A stretch of 64,000 nucleotides of DNA. Origin: Moorella thermoacetica (GTDB taxonomy: Bacteria; Bacillota; DSM-521; Neomoorellales; Neomoorellaceae). The stretch spans positions 1,328,001-1,392,000 of the forward strand of contig NZ_CP012369.1 in assembly GCF_001267405.1 (NCBI RefSeq), in the 5' to 3' direction. A model generated the notes under the pieces. It was not told the origin of the DNA and did not search any database. It was given only the letters and a program-made list of their open reading frames with translations. Of this stretch, positions 49,632-58,793 are shown piece by piece. A program made the translations under genes and the position numbers. Position 1 is the stretch's first letter; each line of letters opens with the position of its first letter.

Positions 49632-50510
49632 TTACCTGGTGCAAATACCGCTCCAGCTGCAGAGATTTTCCCTGAAAACACCGGGCAACTGGTCAATGAT
49701 TTCGGCAACACTGGTGGCAGGCGTCGGGTTTGCCCTCTGGCCTGCTGCCCGGTTGGCTTTTGCGCTGATGCTTGCCGCCTGTTCCAGTTCCAGTTCAGCA
49801 TAAGTAAAAGCAGTGACCATACCGGTGATGGTATCGCCCGTGCCGCCTATGCACTCCATTTGGGGAACATCCGGCTCTTTAATCTCATCAACGATAACTC
49901 CATCTTTTACTATATAATCGACAGCTCCTTTAACCAGGAGGCATTTGGCCGCACCCCCGTTAGCATAAGCGCGTTTAATTAGTTCGGGTACGCGGGCGAA
50001 GGCATCCTCGAACAGATGGCGGCTGATATAAGCCGGGTGGACGGCTTCAGGGTCGGCCAGGAAAGCAATTTCACTGGGGTCCGGGGTGAAAATATCAAAG
50101 TGGGGCGCAACACCTGCCGCCTTTGCCGCGTACATGGAGCCGGCATCGGCAATTAGCACCGGCCGGGGGCGGCATTTTTCTATTGCAGTATAGAGCTTTT
50201 GCATTAACGTAACGATGGGTAGACAATAATGGAGAGCTAAAACCCTGGGCGCCAGCTCCTCTATATGTTCTATCAGATACTGGTAAATCAACCTGCTTCC
50301 TTTTCCTGTGCCAATATCGCCTGCCAGCAATACCCGGGGCGGTTCCAACCCGAGGTGACAGGTAGTGGCCAGAGCCGCACTTACCATGGCCATTGTCCCC
50401 TGGGTACAGGGCAAATAATGACCGTCGACCCGAAGATTTTTCCCTTCCTTTTCCACCCGGCCAAAGATCAGGGGCATGTCTGTTACTGGGACGGTCCCGG
50501 CAATAAGCAT
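49632..50510 (-). CDS. Ribokinase / NAD(P)HX-dehydratase-fold protein in the Se/S operon
   Basis: 292 residues from ATG 50510, where the start overlaps the previous stop by one base (TGATG); the frame runs open to 50579. MLIAGTVPVTDMPLIFG opens the fold. The phosphotransfer/anion-hole motif is ECIGGTGDTITGMVTA near residue 220, and LLVKGAVDYIVKDG is typical of YjeF-C-like proteins. The substrate is unknown. A kinase-like protein linked to YedE/YedF and DUF3343 is a recurrent but undescribed element of this cluster. Confidence 0.7.
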   Translation of the reverse strand: MLIAGTVPVTDMPLIFGRVEKEGKNLRVDGHYLPCTQGTMAMVSAALATTCHLGLEPPRVLLAGDIGTGKGSRLIYQYLIEHIEELAPRVLALHYCLPIVTLMQKLYTAIEKCRPRPVLIADAGSMYAAKAAGVAPHFDIFTPDPSEIAFLADPEAVHPAYISRHLFEDAFARVPELIKRAYANGGAAKCLLVKGAVDYIVKDGVIVDEIKEPDVPQMECIGGTGDTITGMVTAFTYAELELEQAASISAKANRAAGQRANPTPATSVAEIIDQLPGVFRENLCSWSGICTR

Positions 50511-51061
50511 CAATTGAGCGCTACCCCTTTCCAAATTTCTAAAGCCTTTTCTAAGGCGCGGTCGAGCATCAGGGCGCACAGGGTACGGCCTTCGTCCTTG
50601 GGCCGGGGAGCTGCGGCCAGGTGGGTGCCCACCAGCCTGGTATAAAGATAGGGGATATCGGGACAGCCTCCACCGGAAATATTAACTATCCCACCTGTCT
50701 TTATATCAAAAACAAGTTTCATATTACCTGACTTTATCATAATGTGCTCTGCAAACCGGGTTACTTTTTCTACCTGTAGGGGTTCCATCTCGCCCTTGAA
50801 GGGATAAATACCCATGAAGGACACCTTGCCGGTAAGGGCCCTGGCTACTGCCGTTTGCTCGACCAGGTCGATTTCCAGGGCCAGGTCGCAGCCTTTGCGC
50901 ATATCGGGCGGGGGCGCTACCAGTTTGCAGTCGAAGTCGGCTTTTTTCAACACCTTTTCGGCTTTCATAGCTTCTTCCACCGTAGTGAAAATTACCAAAC
51001 CCCTGGCGTCAGCAGTTCCGGCCCGGGCCTCTAAGCTTTTTTTCAGCCAGCTTAAAACCAT
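50510..51061 (-). CDS. DUF3343 protein with C-terminal extension (putative Se/S carrier)
   Basis: 183 residues. The DUF3343 domain occupies residues 15-85: GLVIFTTVEEAMKAEKVLK, then KLVAPPPDMRKGCDLALEI with the conserved cysteine near residue 58. A C-terminal domain of about 95 residues follows with NISGGGCPDIPYLY near residue 132. Longer than the 87-residue paralogue at 17011. Coupled by overlap with the kinase-like gene. Role inferred: carrier between YedE import and YedF or selenophosphate metabolism. Confidence 0.82.
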   Translation of the reverse strand: MVLSWLKKSLEARAGTADARGLVIFTTVEEAMKAEKVLKKADFDCKLVAPPPDMRKGCDLALEIDLVEQTAVARALTGKVSFMGIYPFKGEMEPLQVEKVTRFAEHIMIKSGNMKLVFDIKTGGIVNISGGGCPDIPYLYTRLVGTHLAAAPRPKDEGRTLCALMLDRALEKALEIWKGVALN

Positions 51062-51084
51062 TTGGCATTCCCCTGCTTATTACG

Positions 51085-52146
51085 TTAATCTAGACTCTCC
51101 CGCATAAAGAACCCGACGCCAGCGGCGAAAACCAGACCTATTATTACGGCTGTGGGCCCGTAGGGGCCGGGGCCCTGGGGGCTGGAGGCGAGTTGGAAAT
51201 TGTGGGCAAAGGCAGCCCCTGCCAGCATGCCCATTATAGCCACTCCTGCGTCGGTGTCACCTTCACCGGCGAGAACTGTTTGCCGCAAGGGACAGCCGCC
51301 CAGCAAGGTAGCGGTAAGTCCGGCCAGAGTCATTCCTAAAAAATTCCATAATTGATTTGTATGGGCCACGGGCTGGCCCGCAAAACCGATGTTAATTTTA
51401 CCAAGGATGGCGTTAACTACTAGAGCCCCCGCAAAAAAGGCCACGATGCCACTGAAGAGGTAGGTATCCTTTACCAGGAAAAGATCGCGCCAGCCGCCGA
51501 CAAAACACATCCTGGTTCTCTGGGCTAAAAAACCGATAATTAAACCTGCCGCCAGGGAAACTCCCAACAGGGCATGGGCAGCGCCGGGGCCTTCCTTGCT
51601 GAAGAAAATAAATGAAGGCCTGGCAATAGCAAGGAGGAGCAACCCCAGCATGAAGAGCGGCATCAACCAGCCGGCCGCTGTATAGGTAGATTGCCAGCGG
51701 CCCAAGTTGAAACCTCGCTTGAGAAAATAAATACCCATCAAAGCACCTGCCACTACCCCCGCCAAGCCGGCGACAGCGTTCAAGTCACCGCCGGCAAGGC
51801 GCAATACAGCCCTTACCGGGCATCCTAAAAACACCAGGGCACCTATCATGAAAAAGGCGCCCAAAAAGAACCGTACCAGGGGTGCCGAGCCACCGCGGGC
51901 CCGGAATTCACCGAAAACAAGAGCGGACAGGAAGGCCCCTAAAGCGATCCCCATAATTTCCGGCCGCAAATACTGGACTATCGCTGCCCGGTGCAGACCT
52001 AGGGCGCCGGCAATGTCCCGGTAGAAACAGGCGATACAAATGCCCATATTGGCGGGATTGCCAAGGTAGGTCATAAAGGCTGCCAGGGCTCCGCCAACAA
52101 ACCCTGTCATAATCATGAAGTTCTTTGGTGAAAAAACCCTATTCAT
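51085..52146 (-). CDS. yedE: YedE-type selenium/sulfur transport membrane protein
   Basis: 353 residues with about ten TM helices in two YeeE/YedE repeats. Conserved cysteine motifs: GICIACFYRDIAGALG near residue 31, VFLGCPVRAVLRLAGGD near residue 105, RMCFVGGWRDL near residue 213 and LLGGCPLRQTVLAGEGD near residue 285. The family includes thiosulfate/sulfite-type transporters. Members linked to yedF and selD are proposed selenium importers. First gene of the operon. No selD or selABC lies in the window. Confidence 0.9.
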   Translation of the reverse strand: MNRVFSPKNFMIMTGFVGGALAAFMTYLGNPANMGICIACFYRDIAGALGLHRAAIVQYLRPEIMGIALGAFLSALVFGEFRARGGSAPLVRFFLGAFFMIGALVFLGCPVRAVLRLAGGDLNAVAGLAGVVAGALMGIYFLKRGFNLGRWQSTYTAAGWLMPLFMLGLLLLAIARPSFIFFSKEGPGAAHALLGVSLAAGLIIGFLAQRTRMCFVGGWRDLFLVKDTYLFSGIVAFFAGALVVNAILGKINIGFAGQPVAHTNQLWNFLGMTLAGLTATLLGGCPLRQTVLAGEGDTDAGVAIMGMLAGAAFAHNFQLASSPQGPGPYGPTAVIIGLVFAAGVGFFMRESLD

Positions 52147-52358
52147 TTATTTAAAACACCTCCGCTTATAAAATTAATAGGGATAAATATAAAATGATTA
52201 AAGGATTTGTTCCACCCCCCTTGCGTCCTTTTTTTGATCGGGATATTGGTCACCTGTTTATAACAACCATTTCTATCCGCCGGAAGGACATTCCTTCATA
52301 TTTTGTATGACTTTTTGTTATACCTATAAAACAAAACAGGGCTTTAAAAATAAAAAAT

Positions 52359-52401
52359 GGTTCAGAGACCTTTTAAACAAACTCTAAAAGTTCTCTGAAC
52401 C
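52359..52401 (-). terminator. Terminator after the methyltransferase gene
   Basis: The 10-bp stem GGTTCAGAGA/TCTCTGAACC extends through AAAAG pairings and is followed on the minus strand by TTTTTTATTTTT. Confidence 0.85.
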
Positions 52402-52432
52402 GTACAGCAAAATCCTGCTGGTAGTTTGGCAA

Positions 52433-53086
52433 TTACTCATACATCGCCTTGAACCCAGATGCCAGGTAATAATCAAGAGCCTCATCAATCTCGATTCCCG
52501 TTAACCCGGCAGCTACCAGCATACCCATCATTTCGCTGCCCGGCGGGATCTGGTCCCCGGCTATAACGCCCCCCAGGGATCTATGCAAATTATTTATGGT
52601 TTCCCTTGCTTTCGTATGGCAGATAACCACCCGCCCGCCTGGTTTCAACACCCGGGCCATCTCTTTTAAGGCCTTAAGTTTATGGGGAAAATGGGGGAAA
52701 GCCGAGTTGCAGATGACCTCGTCGAAAGTAGCATCCGGATAGGGTACGGAAACAACGTCGGCGCAAATGAACTCCACATTAGCGGGGAACCCTTTACTTT
52801 GCGCCCGTTCCAGCATGGCCTCGGCTATATCCAGGGCCACTATCCGGCCAGCAGGGCCTACGGCAGCCAGTAAATAGGGAATTAATATCCCTGTGCCGCA
52901 ACCCACATCTAACACCGTGCTGCCGGGAGCAATGTTCAATCCTCTAATAATTGTTTCCAGCTTGGCTTTTTCTTCCGGCGCACACAGGCTGTCCCAAATA
53001 TCAGCCTTGCTGTTAAAATACTCGCGGTGGGTAAGCATATAACTCCCTCCTGCGCTCGCATATTGTTTTAACCCGTAATCACTCAT
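52433..53086 (-). CDS. Class I SAM-dependent methyltransferase
   Basis: 217 residues. Motif I VLDVGCGTGILIPYL near residue 58, acidic motif VALDIAEAMLERA near residue 82, CADVVSVPYPDATFDEVIC near residue 108 and post-motif LKPGGRVVICHTK near residue 146. UbiE/COQ5-like in layout. It overlaps the transporter-permease fragment by 8 nt and is the only intact gene of that unit. The substrate is unknown. A similar methyltransferase is found in the DUF364 operon, though with a different architecture. Confidence 0.87.
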   Translation of the reverse strand: MSDYGLKQYASAGGSYMLTHREYFNSKADIWDSLCAPEEKAKLETIIRGLNIAPGSTVLDVGCGTGILIPYLLAAVGPAGRIVALDIAEAMLERAQSKGFPANVEFICADVVSVPYPDATFDEVICNSAFPHFPHKLKALKEMARVLKPGGRVVICHTKARETINNLHRSLGGVIAGDQIPPGSEMMGMLVAAGLTGIEIDEALDYYLASGFKAMYE

Positions 53087-53798
53087 TTTCTTGCCACTGT
53101 TTTACCTTGCGTTTCGGGGAGAAAATTGTTGCCAGGACAAAGATAACGGCCGAAGTAAGGACTATCGCCGCCCCGCTGGGAACATCCAGGATATAAGAAA
53201 CACCAAGCCCCGCCCAGCAGGAAAGGACACCAAAAAGCGCCGCCAGGAAAAACATGTATTTCAAGCTATAGGTAAGCTGGTAAGCAGCGGCTGCCGGATT
53301 TAAAATCAGATTAAAAATTAACAGGCCGCCAATGCTGCGCAGGGAAGCGGTTACCGTTGCTCCGGTAAGAAAAAGGATACTGTAAAAGATGGCGTCGGCA
53401 GGTATGCCTACCGCCCGGGCCATTTCCCGGTGAAAAATAACCGCCTGGATCTCTTTAAAAAACATGACGACCAGCCCGGTAACTATGATCGTCACGACGG
53501 CCAGGAGCCAGAGATCCGCTGTCGTGACCGTCAGGATACTGCCCCACAGGAGTTCTAAGGCCTGGGTTTTGGGACCGGGCAATAGGCCCATAAAAAGGAA
53601 AGCCAGGCCCATAGTTATGGAAAATATGATGCCGATGGGCGTATCGAGGTTAAATTCGCCCCGGTCGGCCAGGGGCCCGATGGCAGCCGCACCGGCCAGG
53701 CTGAAGATTATGGCTCCCAGCAATGGTTCAAACCCCAGCCAGGTAGCAAAGAGGGCGCCGGCAAAGGCGGCATGGGAAAGGGAAACCCCAGGTCCCAT
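53079..53798 (-). pseudogene. ZnuB/MntB-type ABC permease, N-terminally truncated
   Basis: 239 residues beginning GPGVSLSHAAFAGALF, which in relatives follows about 40-50 residues of N-terminal helix. The remaining TM helices are intact, including LDTPIGIIFSITMGLAF and ILFLTGATVTASLRSIGG. It starts exactly where the metal-binding-protein frame breaks off, so a deletion has fused the two genes out of frame and removed any ATPase gene between them. Translation from the ATG at 53798 is possible, but transport is unlikely. Confidence 0.72.
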
Positions 53799-54594
53799 TT
53801 ATCTGTCCCAGGGAGGCCGCCGGGAAAGTTGGAAATAGTAACCCTGGGTATTCCCAGTTCCTTAGCCATGCCGGCGCCGGCATCCGGCCCGCTCTGGAGA
53901 TTATCAATTATTAATTGCACACCTGCCTGCCGGCCCTTATCTACCAGTTCCTTCACTCGCTGCGGTGTAAGTTCTTCCGGACGGCCATAAGTACCTATAA
54001 CCTGGAAACCGGCCCAGCGAACAAAGCCCTCTTGCTGGTCGGAGCAAAGAACTTTCAAGTTCCCCGCGCCCGCTGCCTGCAGGCGGGCCTGCGTTTCTTG
54101 TCCCACCCTGGCTGCCTGGTCAACAGCTTCCTGGGCCTTAGCCTTATAGTAATCTTTATTAGCCGGGTCTTTCTCTGCGAGTATACTGGCTACTGCCTGT
54201 AACGCCTGCTGCCATACCGGAGGTGCCATCCAGTTACCCTTTACTGCCACCGGAACTACTTCTAACTGGGGATTATTGGCGGAAGCCACCAATTCTTTGG
54301 TAAAAAGTTTACCCTGCCAGTCATGCATCAGGAAAACCCGGGCCTGGCTAAGTACGGCTACATCGGAAGGCTTGATGTCGAAGTGTCCGGGGCAGGAGGC
54401 CGGCGGGATAATATTCTTTACTTCCACCCTGTCCTACCTACTTCCTGCACAGCAGTCATCAAAAGAGAGGTGCCGGTTACTACCTTGAGCTTATTACCCG
54501 TCTGCCGGGAATTACAACCAGTAACAACAAATAGCAAAAGGAACAGCAAAACGATCTTGGCCAGGAAACGACCCATGGTTCTTGAGGAAAACAT
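53799..54594 (-). pseudogene. ZnuA/TroA-type metal-binding lipoprotein, frameshifted and C-terminally truncated
   Basis: From ATG 54594 (GGGAGGT upstream) the frame reads a lipoprotein signal ending VVTGCNSRQ, then VVTGTSLLMTAVQEVGR, and goes out of frame to a TAA. One missing G at about 54430 explains it. The second frame carries VEVKNIIPPASCPGHFDIKP and continues through VLCSDQQEGF and VTISNFPGGLPGTDKW. It then breaks into the permease sequence at about 53798. Two independent lesions make this non-functional. Confidence 0.78.
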
Positions 54595-54658
54595 AATATC
54601 GACCTCCCAAAATTTCGGAATGCCGTTCTGGCCCGGAGCCTATTCCTGGCAAATAAAA

Positions 54659-54701
54659 AACCATGGAAGCAGCTCCGCGCCGGCGAAGAACCTCCATGGT
54701 T
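54659..54701 (-). terminator. Terminator downstream of the double-cubane/methyltransferase operon
   Basis: AACCATGGA/TCCATGGTT stem with a GC-rich internal hairpin, followed on the minus strand by TTTTTATTT. It resembles the terminator at 57996-58032. Confidence 0.72.
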
Positions 54702-54822
54702 CTCTTTTTCCCCTGGCTACCTGCCAGGTAATTTAGTCGCTAGTTATATTCGTCACTGGTTCAAAAATTCCTCCTGTCAACAAAGCAATTTTTTAATTTC
54801 CGGTTCCCCAAGCCATTTTACA

Positions 54823-54947
54823 TTGTTAACCTGGTGGGCGATAAAGTTGTATTGGCATCGATCACCTGCGCGGTTTCAGGCCCGCTACCGAGTATCTTTT
54901 TAGATGCCAGGATATGGAACGATGGATCAGCGCCATAACCGTTATGG
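54823..54947 (+). pseudogene. Second, shorter relic of the same vapBC-like module
   Basis: 54823-54851 nearly repeats antitoxin sequence at 47201-47230 (ATTGTTAACCTGGTGGG core). 54852-54947 nearly repeats the PIN 5' part at 47391-47483 (CACCTGCGCGGTTTCAGG core). The roughly 160 bp between them in the first copy is deleted, with ATTG microhomology at the junction. No ORF of use remains. Confidence 0.75.
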
Positions 54948-55032
54948 TTGCCCCCCTCGTCATGGCACAACCGTCAGCACCTCGACCGTGTTTATCTCCC
55001 GGCAAGTCGCCCTTCAAGTAACCAGCAGCCCG

Positions 55033-56178
55033 CTATTTAATCATTTCCAGGAAAGCGTCAATCCGGACCTTGAGCTGCTGCAAGTCACTTGTTGAATAGT
55101 CAGTCTCAATTGGTAGAAAAGGCAGTCCCTCTTTTTCCTGGACCAATTTCTTAATGCTATAAGACTCAATATTATACGTATGGCAGGCCTGCCAGGTGAG
55201 ATCGATTACCCCATCGACCCTGTATTCTTTAATAAGACGTTCCAGCAATTCTAGACGGCCCCGATTGGGGGTTAAACAGGGACAGGGTACTTGCAAATAC
55301 TTGGCAGCAATTGCCTGCAAGGGATCGCCTTCCTCATCCACAAGGGGCTCCAGGGCTTTAATGCCGCTGCAGGATTCCAGGCAAACAACCACCCCGCCCC
55401 CGGCCTCCACGAGTTTAATCACCTTCTCGGAACCCAGGCCTACCGGACAACCGGTTAAGAGTATTCGAGGTGAGCCCGGTGGTGCCGCAGACACGCCCCT
55501 GGCCATCTGTTCCTTTACCGCCAGAGTGACCTGGCGAATCACGGCCGTACCGGCGGCTATATCGGGAGTAAAGCCCTTTGCCCAAAGCACCTTCAAAAGA
55601 TCCAAACCCGATAACGGTGCTGGGTCGTGCCGGTTTAAGCGATGAAATTCCAGCAAAGCCCGGCATTCTTCATTAACCAGGCGAATGGCTTCCTGCAATT
55701 TTGCCGTTGTGATTTCAACAGCAAATTCCCTTTCCAGCCGTTCTTTGGCTTTAAGTATTTCATTATACCAGTAGGCAAAGGCGTCTTCGCCCAGCGAGGT
55801 GGGCGGTAAATTGAGAATATGCATGGGTTTATATTCCCTGAGCAATTCGTACATCTTGATCTTGCCATCACAGGTGGTTTCGGCAATAAGCAGGTCGGCA
55901 AAATAAAAATAAGGACAACTCCCGGTAATGGCAAAGCCAAAACTGGATTTAATTAACGGACAGAGGTTCCGGGGAAGGATTTTTTCAGCCTCGGGAATCG
56001 GTTCTTGCCTGGTACCACATAAGGAAACTGGGATGGCACCGGCGGCAATGATGAGTTCCTTGGGGGTAAAGGCACAATAAGTGCCAACTACCTTTTTCCC
56101 CTGGTCTTTCAACTTTTTGATTTCCAGGACATTTCTTTCCCGCAAATCATCAAAATACGCCAGTGGTTGATTGGCCAT
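55033..56178 (-). CDS. Double-cubane-cluster-type reductase, 2-hydroxyacyl-CoA dehydratase family
   Basis: 381 residues, homologous to the protein at 28637-29947. Cysteine segments: VGTYCAFTPKELI near residue 36, LPRNLCPLIKSSFGF near residue 70, AETTCDGKIKMYELL near residue 101, PCPCLTPNRGRLELL near residue 298 and LTWQACHTYNIES near residue 325. The start ATG 56178 (AAGGAGC) overlaps the methyltransferase gene by 29 nt. Activation probably needs the HgdC-type ATPase at 27758 in trans. The coupling to a corrinoid methyltransferase suggests it reduces or reactivates a corrinoid, an inference. Confidence 0.86.
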   Translation of the reverse strand: MANQPLAYFDDLRERNVLEIKKLKDQGKKVVGTYCAFTPKELIIAAGAIPVSLCGTRQEPIPEAEKILPRNLCPLIKSSFGFAITGSCPYFYFADLLIAETTCDGKIKMYELLREYKPMHILNLPPTSLGEDAFAYWYNEILKAKERLEREFAVEITTAKLQEAIRLVNEECRALLEFHRLNRHDPAPLSGLDLLKVLWAKGFTPDIAAGTAVIRQVTLAVKEQMARGVSAAPPGSPRILLTGCPVGLGSEKVIKLVEAGGGVVVCLESCSGIKALEPLVDEEGDPLQAIAAKYLQVPCPCLTPNRGRLELLERLIKEYRVDGVIDLTWQACHTYNIESYSIKKLVQEKEGLPFLPIETDYSTSDLQQLKVRIDAFLEMIK

Positions 56179-57820
56179 CTTGATGCTCCTTCACCTTATC
56201 TATTAAATTAGCCACCTCAGTAACCGCCGCCGCAGCATCGGGAGCATAGGCATCAGCGCCAATCCGCCGGGCAAACTCGGGGGTAATGGGGGCTCCTCCC
56301 ACTATAACTTTAACTTGCTCCCCTTGACCCCCTTGTTTTAACGCCCGCACGGTCTTTTCCATGGACTTCATGGTTGTGGTGGTCAAAGCCGACAGACCCA
56401 CTACCTGGGGCCGGCATGCCCGTACAGCTTCAACAAACTGCTCCGGGGCTACATCTTTACCCAGGTCGATAACCTCATAATCATTAGCTGTTAACATCAA
56501 ACCAACCAGATTTTTACCAATATCGTGCAGGTCTCCCTGAACAGTTCCCAGCACAATCTCGCCCCGGGTGCCATGCCGCTTTTGCACCAGTACCGGCCTG
56601 ATAACCTCCAGGCCGGCGTACATGGCCTGGCTAATCAACAAGAGCTCAGGGATAAATACTTTCTGTTGCTGGTATAATTCCCCGGCCCGGTTTATTCCCT
56701 GGATCAGGCCTCCCTCGAGAATGGTAATTGCATCCACCTCCAGTTGCAACCCTTTCTTGGTCAGCGTTGTTACTCCTTCACTATCGCCTTCAAGCAAAGC
56801 TCGTCGTAAAGAAAGCAACAACCGGGCCTGGGAGGGAGATAAACGGGGAAAGTTCCTGGCTGTTTCCACAAAAGCACTAATATTCGCTGCCGGGACTTCA
56901 AAGGGCAAAGTGCATCCCGTACTCACAATAAAGTTGTTGAACGGCAGCATAGCCGTTAGCAGGTTAGCAGTAGCTTTTACTACCTGCTGGGGTGACCCTT
57001 CCAGCATCACCCCGACGGGATCGATATTACCGATTAGAACTACATCCTCCGGCATTTGGGTTGCCAGGACAGGTAAACTAACCCTGCTGTCCAGGCTCAA
57101 ACCCTGGGCGCCTGTGGCCAGCATTTCTTTAATCATGTAACTGGTATCGCCACAGATATGGAGTATATCCATGGCCGGGAAAGCCGCAAAAATCTCCTGG
57201 ATATACCGGCCGGAAAACTGCCAGAACTGTGCTGGTGACAGCAAAGAGCCCAGGGGTTCAGAAATCCAGAGGATATCCGCCCCCGCTGCCAGCAGGGCTT
57301 CCCCGTATCGTTTCAAAGCCCGGGTACAAAAGGCCAGGAGAGCATGCAGAAACTCGGGGTCAGTAATTGTTTTCATGGCCACGCCAGCCGGATCGCAGAG
57401 GGCACCAGCTAAAGTAAAAGGGCCTGTCAAGGAACCTATCACCGGTTTGTCGGTCCGCTGCTTTATCAAGCGAATGGCTTCAAGATTTATCGGGAGACGG
57501 CCGTCACGGCCGGGTTCCGGTAAGTTTAAGTTGGCCAGCGCCTCTGGTCCAGTTATTGGATGCTCTACCAGCACCGGGGCGCCATTATCTGGATAACGCG
57601 CCTTTAAGCCCATAGCCTCAGCCTCTACCACCAGGTCAGTAACCGGACGGATAAAATCGATCTGGAAACGTTCCGCCAGGTAGCAGGCCGTTTCTGCCTG
57701 GAGAGAAGCGGAAAAGTATACTTCTTTCAATGTAACGCCTTTCATGGCTGCACCAGGAAAACTGCCAATGAAAAATACCAGATGCCGCCCGGATTGATTC
57801 ACCAGGTCAATGAGCCGCAT
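56150..57820 (-). CDS. URO-D-family methyltransferase fused to a B12-binding corrinoid domain
   Basis: 556 residues from ATG 57820 (GGGGG 8 nt upstream; a TTG at 57847 is possible). Residues 1-330 form a MtaA/MtbA-like uroporphyrinogen-decarboxylase-type methyltransferase (GSLTGPFTLAGALCDP, LHICGDTSYMIKEML, GNIDPVGVMLEG). Residues 340-545 form a corrinoid protein: a helical cap, then GTVQGDLHDIGKNLVGLML with the DxHxxG cobalt-ligand motif, and VVGLSALTTTT. In known systems these two parts are separate proteins. The methyl donor is unknown. Confidence 0.88.
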   Translation of the reverse strand: MRLIDLVNQSGRHLVFFIGSFPGAAMKGVTLKEVYFSASLQAETACYLAERFQIDFIRPVTDLVVEAEAMGLKARYPDNGAPVLVEHPITGPEALANLNLPEPGRDGRLPINLEAIRLIKQRTDKPVIGSLTGPFTLAGALCDPAGVAMKTITDPEFLHALLAFCTRALKRYGEALLAAGADILWISEPLGSLLSPAQFWQFSGRYIQEIFAAFPAMDILHICGDTSYMIKEMLATGAQGLSLDSRVSLPVLATQMPEDVVLIGNIDPVGVMLEGSPQQVVKATANLLTAMLPFNNFIVSTGCTLPFEVPAANISAFVETARNFPRLSPSQARLLLSLRRALLEGDSEGVTTLTKKGLQLEVDAITILEGGLIQGINRAGELYQQQKVFIPELLLISQAMYAGLEVIRPVLVQKRHGTRGEIVLGTVQGDLHDIGKNLVGLMLTANDYEVIDLGKDVAPEQFVEAVRACRPQVVGLSALTTTTMKSMEKTVRALKQGGQGEQVKVIVGGAPITPEFARRIGADAYAPDAAAAVTEVANLIDKVKEHQDGQSTTGVF

Positions 57821-57995
57821 GTCTTTACCCCCACACCGTTTATTCAATCGAGCCGATCAGGCTTTTATCACCTGATAACCACCATTAATATCCCCAGGGG
57901 AATTGCTATGACTGTACAATTGAGTATATTCGACGTCTATCCCCGGTTTCCTGTTATATTTACTATAACTATTTGTTATGTATTATGCACAAAAA

Positions 57996-58032
57996 AACCA
58001 TGGGAGGAATCCCCTTATCCACTCCCATGGTT
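57996..58032 (-). terminator. Terminator of the nrdDG operon
   Basis: The 11-bp stem AACCATGGGAG/CTCCCATGGTT is followed on the minus strand by TTTTTTT. It lies 39 bp after the nrdG stop. Confidence 0.88.
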
Positions 58033-58070
58033 CCAGGTAGCTACATACTGGCTGGCTCTTATTTTATTCC

Positions 58071-58775
58071 TCAACTCTTAACTTCTACCTCAGCCAAAAA
58101 AGGCTGTAATCTGGCCGCAATGTGGTCTAAAGTTGTCTCCGGGTAAGGAAGGAGTTCCCGCAAGCCGGGGTTCAGGAGGGTTCCGGCGGGCCGGAATTGT
58201 TGCAAAACATAATGCCGGGCTCCAGCCAGCATTTGCCCTATAGCCAGGAGATCTTCCTCCTCTAACAGGCCGGGAACTACCGTGGTACGAAATTCGTAAG
58301 CCACCCTGCTGTTTTTAATGAGGGCAATGCTTTCCTTGATAGCCTCCAGATCCGCCCCGGTGCCGGTTAAGAGGTCATACTTCTCCGGCGGCGCTTTCAC
58401 GTCCATGGCCACGTAGTCCAGGAGGTCACCGGCCAGCAGCCTGGCTATAACATCAGGCTGCGAACCGTTGGTATCCAGTTTGACTTTAAAACCGCGGGAT
58501 TTCAGGGTGCGGACAAATTCCTCCAGGCCCGGCGCCAGGGTTGGCTCACCCCCGGTTATACAAACGGCCTGCACCCAGGAGCGGCGCCGAATCAACAGGT
58601 TTAAAACCTCCGCCGGGCTGATTTCCGGCAAAACCGAAGGGCGCAGCACCAGGTCGGCGTTGTGGCACCAGGGGCAGCGGAAATTACACCCGCCCAAAAA
58701 GACGGTAGTGCAAACCTCGCCGGGGAAGTCCACCAGGCTCGTTAACTGGATACCTCTAATGACGATAGGGATCAC
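58071..58775 (-). CDS. nrdG: Anaerobic ribonucleotide reductase activating protein NrdG
   Basis: 234 residues. Radical SAM motif GGCNFRCPWCHN near residue 30 (CxxxCxxC) and SAM-binding CITGGEPTLAPGL near residue 72. It generates the glycyl radical on NrdD. It lies 18 bp downstream of nrdD. It belongs to the longer NrdG subgroup rather than the short E. coli type. Confidence 0.93.
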   Translation of the reverse strand: MIPIVIRGIQLTSLVDFPGEVCTTVFLGGCNFRCPWCHNADLVLRPSVLPEISPAEVLNLLIRRRSWVQAVCITGGEPTLAPGLEEFVRTLKSRGFKVKLDTNGSQPDVIARLLAGDLLDYVAMDVKAPPEKYDLLTGTGADLEAIKESIALIKNSRVAYEFRTTVVPGLLEEEDLLAIGQMLAGARHYVLQQFRPAGTLLNPGLRELLPYPETTLDHIAARLQPFLAEVEVKS

Positions 58776-58793
58776 TTCCTTAAAACAGGCAAC

